A stretch of 64,000 bases of DNA from Gerris lacustris (lineage: Eukaryota > Arthropoda > Insecta > Hemiptera > Gerridae): assembly GCA_951217055.1 (NCBI GenBank), contig OX578278.1, positions 38,289,115 to 38,353,114 on the forward strand, written 5' to 3'. The notes beneath the pieces are model-generated. The model did not search any database, was not told the DNA's origin, and saw only the letters and a list, made by a program, of their open reading frames with translations. The translations under genes and the position numbers were made by a program. This document shows, in pieces, positions 45,728 through 64,000 of the stretch. Positions within the stretch are counted from its first letter, which is position 1. Each line of letters starts with the position of its first letter.

Positions 45728-46727
45728 TAAAGAAAAAGATCAGGAATTAAGATGGAGAAAAAGAGAACGGAAACAGCCAGACTGGTATCAAAGTAGTTTT
45801 ACTAGTTGCTCAGTGTATGCCCTATCCGCTGAAAGCTATGTAGAAGACCTTCCAAAATCTTTGGCAGACATAGATAATAGGGTTGACAAAGATATGTGGC
45901 AAAAAGCAGTAGACAGCGAGCTAAAATCGTTAGAGGAAAATAATACCTGGTTTTTAACTGACCTTCCTCCTGGTAGGAAAGCTATTGATTCAAAGAAGGC
46001 ATTTAGAGAAAAACATGATGCTGATGGCAATGTCACTAAGTACAAAGCTAGATTAGTCGCAAGAGGTTATTCTCAAAAAGAAGGGTTCGACTACAACGAA
46101 ACTTATTCGCCAGTAGTTAAGTTAGAGACAGTAAGAATACTTCTAGCTTACGTCAATAGGTTTTATCTCGAAATTCATCAAATGGACTTTCAAACTGCCT
46201 TCCTTAATGGAGTACTTGAAGAAACAGTTTATATGAAAATTCCAGAAGTATTAAAACCTGGCATGAGTGAGAAGGGGAAAGTATGCAAGTTAGTTATATC
46301 GTTGTACGTTAAAACAGGCAGATTTAATCATTTTGTTATTGTTGTTTTAAAGTTTAAAAGAACAGAATGTGATTATTGTTTATATGTTAAAAATTTCGCT
46401 CAATCGATATTTATAATTTTAGTGTTAGTTTATTTTAGTGTATTGTTAATTTGCGAGAGTGTAGATCTTATTAATAAAATAAAACAGGATTTTGCTAAAG
46501 AATTTAAAATGGCTGACATAGGTCAAGTGACAAGTTTTCTAGGTTCTAAAATTGACATACAGAAAGATTTAGGTACAATAAGAATTTCACAAACGCACTA
46601 TGTAAAGAAGTTGCTGGAAAGATTTGGCATGTCTGAATGCAGTTCGAAAAATATACCAGTTGAAGAAAAACTTGTAAACTATTTATCACAAGAACATCAA
46701 GATGTTCACTGGAAGAAAGAAAGATAG
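45728..46727 (+). pseudogene. Copia reverse transcriptase, deleted and with altered catalytic box
   Basis: After a Lys/Glu linker, the frame has the RT start (DMWQKAVDSELKSLEENNTW), YKARLVARGYSQKEG, YSPVVKLETVR and the first catalytic Asp in QMDFQTAFLNG. A deletion follows KLVISLY. Further on, the position of the YVDD box reads YFSV before LLIC, so both catalytic aspartates are gone. The connection domain (MADIGQVTSFLG...QTHYVKKLLERFGM) is present. The frame stops at 46,727 after a second deletion. Confidence 0.9.
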
Positions 46728-46952
46728 AAGTTCACTGGAAGCACCTGAAGCATGTACTTAAATATATAAAAGAGCATGGTCGCATGAAACACTTAGACGT
46801 TAAGTATAATTTCATAAGGGAATCTGTACAAGATGGAAAAATCCAAATAAAGCATTTATCTACAGTTGACCAGCCGATACCCTTACGAAGGCTCTGACCC
46901 CGGCCAAGTTCTTGAAGCATCGTGGAACACGGTGTACATGGTTGAGAAGGGG
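46728..46952 (+). pseudogene. Copia RNase H remnant
   Basis: Short pieces remain in shifting frames: KHLKHVLKYIKEHG, then LDVKYNFIRESVQDGK, HLSTVDQP, and a frameshifted end before the purine tract. The catalytic part of the domain is deleted. Confidence 0.75.
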
Positions 46953-47071
46953 TGTTGGTATACATGGCAACCATGTCATACCCTGACATTATTTATTGTT
47001 GATTTGTTTTATAAATTAAATTGTCATTCCCAATAAATACGTATTACAAGCAATAGCGTTGAAACTCAATA
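46953..47071 (+). repeat. Right LTR of the Copia element
   Basis: It appears identical to the left LTR. The preceding GAGAAGGGG is the likely polypurine tract. Confidence 0.95.
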
Positions 47072-47076
47072 GGTAA

Positions 47077-48779
47077 TTATATATTATTTTAGATTAAACA
47101 ACCTATGTATTATAGTCAAGCTTGAATACATTTTTTTTTATGCTTGATTATCAAAAAATATCGATCAATTCAACCAATATTCTAAAACAAACTAAAATGG
47201 TTGAAACTGGTCTGTGTTAAAATTGGCAATAGTGATTATTTGACAATGAACTGATCAAATTTGCTATTGTAGACTAAAGGTGGTGCCTTCCATTTTTTAT
47301 ACAATTTTTATTGACAGGTTAAAGACTTGATAGAACTAGAGTCAGCTGTCTGTTATTCCCATGACAACTAAATCCTCACTGCGTGTTTGTTTTATCAATA
47401 TTGCAGTGTACAATCAACAATCGATCTTCTGAGTTAGTATCACTTCCTGTTTGTAAACCATGTAATTCTTATGTTAAGTTTTTTATGTACAATGTGGTTT
47501 TAGCCATTTGTTAATTTAATATTTTCTTTATTTGTCTTTAAAAAAAATTAATTACTATTATGACTAATAATAATATTAATTTGCTTTTAAAGCTTATTTA
47601 AAATCTTTTTGTACATAAAATAGCAATAGATAAATAAACACGCTTTAATCATTAAATTCATAATTCCAATTTAATAAATTGAACCAAATTAAAATTTAAA
47701 ATAAGAAATCATTAAAGAAAGAACTGATACATTATTATAAACCAGTTGTTATAGATACAAACTTATAAATTTTGTTTTTGCTTATAACTTATATTGAACT
47801 ATATCTATTCTGTAACTAACTAACTCTTCTATATCTATTCTATAACTTAATATAGATTCAAAATAATTATTTGGATAAAGGGATTCCTATTATTTACATG
47901 AAAAGATGGCATTTTCAGGCATTAGACTGAAGTGATTTTCGGGAAAATAGAAACGAATACTACCGCTATTCAGATGTATGAGACATTTCCACTATTTAGA
48001 AGTTTCTCTGTAGTTGAAAGAAAAACTGTAGTCATTAAATGTTGTATATTTTATTTTATTATATTGTATGTTTTGGTCCCTTCCAGTTATAATTAGGTAC
48101 ACTCTTTCTTTTTTCCATTAGGGGATAATAAATTCTAATATTTAAAAAAATAGAAATAGTTATATTTTTGCCGACATATAACCATCTTCAGACTTGAGTG
48201 TTATGTATTTTTTAAGATAAAACCATAAAATTTAACAAAAAATTAAAGCATTTTTTACAATGTATTAATAATATTTGTTAAAAACAGTTTCAAGGTTTGT
48301 AAATCATTTGTAAAAAAAAAAAAAAATCTGTTACGAGATCAGTTGCATTAACAGACAAACGCAGGAAACTATAAGGGTCCCTAAAAATGATGCTCGCTAT
48401 GTTCATTACATCACCATAGACTAATTTTAAAAAATATATAAAATCTCATGACTGAATAAAATTATCCCATGTGTGGGTGAAATATAGTCAGTTTACAAAT
48501 AGATGATAGCATTTATTATCCTCTATTGACCCAAGAAAAAGAGTTATTTTATTTTGTTCATGGTCAACTTTATCAGTTAAGTGCAAAAAAAAATCATTTA
48601 ACATTCAAAATTACCTTTTAGATTCTTTTTTCCCGTCAAGTGTAAACCATTTTACCTCTAATACAATTTATTTATTAAAAACAAAGTTTATTAAGAGAGA
48701 CATACAATTAAAAATATTTTTATTTAATAAGTGATAAAATAAAAAAGTTAAGTTAAATACATTAGCAGCATATTTTATT
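47077..48779. other. Intergenic AT-rich DNA
   Basis: No exon was found before the DYNLT5-like start. A segment at about 48,150-48,200 (minus: CTGAAGATGGTTATATGTCG) resembles the CTGANGATGG motif seen in other repeats but lacks GAAA. A block at 48,350-48,395 belongs to the ACAGACAAACGCAGGAAA repeat family. Confidence 0.4.
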
Positions 48780-50099
48780 ATGGATAAGAAGTTGCTATTA
48801 AAGAAAACCAGCAGTTTCTTTACAAGTCCAACGGGTGCTGCTCCCAAGAAATCTACTCCGGACCTACTTAAAGACAGAAAGAATACACCTGATGCCGAGG
48901 TAAAATGTAGTCTCTATTATTTAGTTAATGTTTTTTTTCTGTATTACGGTGTACTGTATCTGTGTACGGACAGTATAAGAAATTAGCATAACATCAGACA
49001 AAATAAGCAGGGAATTTTATGTAAACTTTTTAAATGTATAATTTGATTGGAACAGGCATTTTTAAAAATATATATATATTTTATTGATTCCCTTTAATTT
49101 ATAAGAAAAAAAATATTATCTCAACAGAACCTTTAAGTTTACTTCTAGACCAAGGATCCCCTGAGAAAAGCTTAGCTGATCTTTAGATCAGTTTGACACT
49201 GCCTACAATATAATATATTAATGTATATATATTATGATTGCATTGTGTACAGAAGGAAGATGAGAAAAAGAGGAAAAAGGCTAGTTCTAGACTAAGTGGA
49301 TTTGGAGGAAGGAAGAAGTCGTCACTGAACACCTACCAGTTAGAACCTTGTGTACCGTTCAGAGTTGAACCAGTTCACGACTTAATGCAACGAGTGCTAC
49401 AACACTTTCTAGACGATCCTACTTTAGTCTACGATCCTTATCTCTGTGCTGAACTCTGTCTTTATATGTCAGGACTCATCAGAGATCTTGTCAAGAAATT
49501 CAAATTTGACAGGTATAAATTATTACCTAAGGTATATTAAAATAAATATTTTTACCACAAAATCAAAAACGATTGTATTTTAAAAGCAGTGAATTAAATT
49601 ATACTCTTGACTCTGACTCATTTGAAATCCAAGGACCACAAAATAAATAGGAATTATTAAGAAGGATAATTCCAACTCAAGGCATAGGCGAACCAATTCA
49701 ATAAATCTTAATTCAATTTTGAGAGATGTCTGGTTAATTTTTGAAGAAATAAGTTATAGTTAAAGGAGATACATTCCCAAGTTCAAACTTTAGTCCAAGC
49801 TTAGTAATGAAATAAGAGTTTAATTCAAATTCACACATTTCTGATAAGTAGGACTTAAATCCAAGTCTAACATTTAAATTTTGTGTTCCAATTTAAAAGT
49901 TTATTACTTTAAAATAACAATTCTCCATTACAGGTATAAGATAGTATCACTGGTTGAGATAGTAGAGAACAACAAGCAAGGAGTTCGCACAATATCTCAC
50001 TGTCTGTGGGATAACGATCGGGATGCCATGGTAACTGTTAAGTACGAAGCTACCACCTTCACATGTGCAGCTGCGCTATTTGCACTCTACACTGAATAG
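48780..50099 (+). CDS. DYNLT5: Tctex1-type dynein light chain (DYNLT5/TCTEX1D1-like)
   Basis: Three exons join in phase: 48,780-48,899, 49,253-49,512 and 49,934-50,099, giving 181 residues, the usual size of this group. Residues 1-65 form a basic, Ser/Lys-rich tail. The Tctex1 domain follows, from YQLEPCVPFRVEPVHDLM through LCLYMSGLIRDLVKKFKFDRYK and VEIVENNKQGVRTISHCLWD to the conserved end TFTCAAALFALYTE. Members of the family dimerise as light chains of axonemal or cytoplasmic dynein; the long basic tail points to the TCTEX1D (ciliary) side of the family instead of canonical DYNLT1. The ATG at 48,780 is the first in frame. The gene lies between the Copia element and a Jockey-type LINE. The domain call is firm, the paralogue call less so. 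Confidence 0.9.
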
Positions 50100-50377
50100 A
50101 CAAATAGTAGATATTTTAAATTTATATTTAGAAACTGTATATTTTATTTATTTATTTTGAATGTTCATTGTCTAAAATTATATTAACTTATGAGTTTATG
50201 GATTTAACAGGTGGTAAATTGATATTGGCAGAAGTTCCTGCTTCAAAAAAATTGTTTTTGAACAACAATTTCAACAATATTTTAAATTATATCAATATAT
50301 TAAATTATTATAGATTTTAATTATTTATAAAAAAAAAAAAAAAACATATATCTATAATAATAATAATAATGTGTAAT

Positions 50378-50383
50378 AATAAA
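50378..50383 (+). promoter_or_regulatory. Likely poly(A) signal of the DYNLT5-like gene
   Basis: AATAAA lies 279 bases after the stop, downstream of an A-run and an ATA repeat. It is about 90 bases before the LINE insertion. Confidence 0.5.
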
Positions 50384-50471
50384 GCCTCGAACTTATATTA
50401 ACCTATTATAAATATATTAGTTTTATTTCAAATAAAATTATTAACATATAATCTGTTTTTGTTGCACCTGA

Positions 50472-51060
50472 CAAGACTAAAACGAACAGACATGAAGCGA
50501 CGATACAAGACTTTACTCAGACTTTTGGACAACAGATCTAATTTATCACTAACGAACAAACTAACTGTCTATAATCAAATTATAAAACCTATTTGGACAT
50601 AAGGACTTGAACTGTGGGGATCGACCAAACCATCGAATTCATACAAGATCCAATCCATGCAATCCATAATTCTACGAAAAATATGTAATGCTCCCTCCTA
50701 CGTGGCCAACCGTATAATACATAACAACCTAAATGTTCCCTATGTCCATATCCTAGCATCCTCTCGTTACAAGTCCTTCCACGCCAAGCTCATCCACCAT
50801 CCTAATCCTCTCGTCCAGAACCTATCCTCTCCTGATATTCCTGGTAATCCGAGGCGACGCCTAAAGAGAAAATGGCCCCGTGACCATCTTAGAAACTAAT
50901 ACTTTGTAATCAAAATTATTGGAGTACCACAACTGGGTGGGGTCTCCGAATCTGAGTTGTAACTGTGCTGTTATTACTTTAAGTGAGACAAGCTGCTTGA
51001 TATAATTAATTTTTATAGTTGTGGCTGAATAATAAACGAAAAAAAAAAAAAAAAAAAAAA
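50472..51060 (+). mobile_element. 5'-truncated Jockey-type LINE with poly(A) and 12-bp duplication
   Basis: TGTTGCACCTGA occurs at 50,460-50,471 and again at 51,061-51,072, directly after an A-tract (51,040-51,060). The insert encodes the C-terminal end of a Jockey-like ORF2: RTDMKRRYKTLLRLLDNRS...KLTVYNQIIKPIW, an in-frame TAA, then GLELWGSTKPSN...RKICNAPSYVANRIIHNDL-like sequence to a stop at 50,899. Only about 140 residues remain, with no catalytic domain. Confidence 0.85.
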
Positions 51061-51072
51061 TGTTGCACCTGA

Positions 51073-52000
51073 TTATTTTCACAATTTTTGATTTAGGATT
51101 TTTAGGATGATTTAGGACAATTTTTAGATTATAGGATATTAAAAATAAAGAGGGATTGAAATATTAATACATTTTAGATCCAGTTGCTTAAAATTTTATT
51201 CGTATTATCAGTATGCTTAATTTTTTTGTTTTTTAAAAAAATCTATAGCTTAAAAAAAAAACTGATAAGTGGGTTAGACAACATACAAAGTTAGAAGATA
51301 CTGTTAAAAAATTCTAGAAATAAAATGGTTATAAGCTAGTCATACAGTAGGAAGAGATAATGAACGTTGTTAATGAAATATATTCAGTGGTAACTGAGAT
51401 ATAAGAAAAAAAGGTGAACGGGCTTAGAGGAGTCGTGCATAGGACAGAGACAAGTGGAGAGGAGTTGTTATGGAGGCTCCATAAGCCATAGAGTTATATA
51501 CTAAAGTAAATAAATGAGAGATAAGAAAAAAAAGGGATGAAGAAATTAACACTAGAGGAAAACAGCAGAACTTACTACAACCTAGGGAGTGAAACAGGAA
51601 GATATTTCTACACGGAAGCATAACTGCCTGTATCTAACATCAATTCGATTCTAAAAAGTAAAATAAATATAATTTTTTAAAAGAAAAAATATTTATATCA
51701 TTTATAAGTCTATAAACACCACAAACCATTCACATTATTTTTAATAAGTAAAATAATCTCTCTAGCCCACAAAGGGGTACGGCTTAACATGCAGCTCTTC
51801 ATAGTGTATTACATCAAATAAACGGCAATATCTGGTTTAAAATACCAACAGACCATTTACTACAAATGTTTCCCCACTTAATTTCTTACAGAGAGAATAC
51901 TGAGCAGAATGTGTGCCTTTGGGAATTTCACCCAGATACTTTTATTATAAAAATCATAACATTCATAAAATCTCTATATCTTATAACTTTTCTTTTAAAA
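51073..52000. other. No gene recognised
   Basis: AT-rich intergenic DNA between the LINE and the 3' end of PEX6. Confidence 0.4.
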
Positions 52001-52024
52001 TGAATTAAAATAAATACAAATTTT

Positions 52025-52178
52025 AAATTCATATTTTACAATTTTGGTAGTATTCATACTACGGAAAGATTAAATTTTAATTTAAATTAAATTATAATTA
52101 TTATTAACTACGGGAAACAGACAGAGAAAAATACACTCCAGCACCGGGATTTGAACCACGGGCCTCTATATTTCCAGT
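52025..52178 (-). mobile_element. Short tRNA-related SINE with 25-bp target-site duplication
   Basis: The 25-bp flanks at 52,000-52,024 and 52,179-52,203 are identical (start ATGAATTAAAATAAATAC). On the minus strand the insert begins near a perfect B box, GGTTCAAATCC, within GGCCCGTGGTTCAAATCCCG. It ends with CCGTAGTATGAATACTACC and an AT-rich tail. A fragment with the same tail lies at 56,868-56,905. The A box is missing, so the copy is 5'-truncated. Confidence 0.8.
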
Positions 52179-52478
52179 ATGAATTAAAATAAATACAAAT
52201 TTTGTTTTCAAAAATAACTTTTTAATAAAAACCCCAATCATACAAATTTAAAAAATAAATTACATACTTTTACACATATATCACTAACAAAGTAACAGTA
52301 AAAACCTTTTAAAAAAATAAAAACACCAGTTATAAAAAGTTAAAAAATAAACTACATATTTTTCAAAATATATCACTTACAAAATAACATCACATACGCA
52401 TTTTAATTTAAAAAGGTCACTTTATACACTCTTTGGCAACATTTTAATTTATAATATAAACTCTAATGACTAAATATA

Positions 52479-64000
<11,522 letters not shown>

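Larger units (their letters stand above)
43926..47071 (+). mobile_element. Copia-type LTR retrotransposon with internal deletions
   Basis: The two 119-bp LTRs (43,926-44,044 and 46,953-47,071) look identical and are flanked by the 5-bp duplication GGTAA (43,921-43,925 and 47,072-47,076). A primer-binding site follows the left LTR and a purine tract GAGAAGGGG precedes the right one. At 3.15 kb it is much shorter than intact Copia elements. The integrase core, part of the reverse transcriptase and most of RNase H are lost. Confidence 0.95.

Noticed and set aside
48178..48200. Hammerhead-like core on the minus strand
   Set aside because: CTGAAGA is present but the GAAA partner is missing (GCAAA), and a different simple hairpin fits better.

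Overview
This window is nuclear DNA from an insect. It is AT-rich, has long repeat-filled introns with GT-AG splice sites, and carries several insect-type transposon classes side by side. A hemipteran is my best guess from the style of the repeats, but nothing here proves the order. There are no bacterial operons, tRNA genes or rRNA genes.

Four host genes can be supported. (1) At 21.6-23.5 kb (+) lies a small cysteine- and lysine-rich protein with a mitochondrial-presequence-like start; its first exon was not found. (2) At 35.2-41.8 kb (+) lies a complete eight-exon gene for the TFIIIC subunit GTF3C5, predicted at 486 aa. (3) At 48.8-50.1 kb (+) lies a complete three-exon Tctex-type dynein light chain of the DYNLT5 group, 181 aa. 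(4) At 52.5-64.0 kb (-) lies PEX6, the peroxisomal AAA ATPase; ten exons are visible and the N terminus runs off the right edge. The exon phases add up exactly for the two complete genes and for all visible PEX6 exons. The four genes have unrelated housekeeping or ciliary roles and share no pathway.

The first 35 kb is mostly mobile DNA. It holds a Crypton-like ORF fragment cut by a MITE, strings of small hairpins, (TA)n tracts, a 2.2-kb long-terminal-inverted-repeat element, an RTE LINE with a 13-bp target-site duplication, Harbinger-type MITEs, and a nest of foldback elements at 27.35-28.43 kb. Next to that nest is a 2.84-kb hAT-like element (28,456-31,299) that contains both another foldback element and a 62/63-bp satellite array. 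Further right come a Copia retrotransposon with identical 119-bp LTRs but a wrecked pol, a 5'-truncated Jockey-type LINE, a short SINE, and, inside PEX6 introns, a piggyBac relative and a mariner relic that carries a hAT MITE.

The observations most worth following are the hairpin series with palindromic ATCGAT loops at 24.1-24.9 kb, the satellite array inside a hAT element, hammerhead-ribozyme-like CUGANGA...GAAA cores inside inverted repeats, and the inverted duplication at the 5' junction of the RTE insertion. All family names rest on reading motifs by eye; no database search was run.
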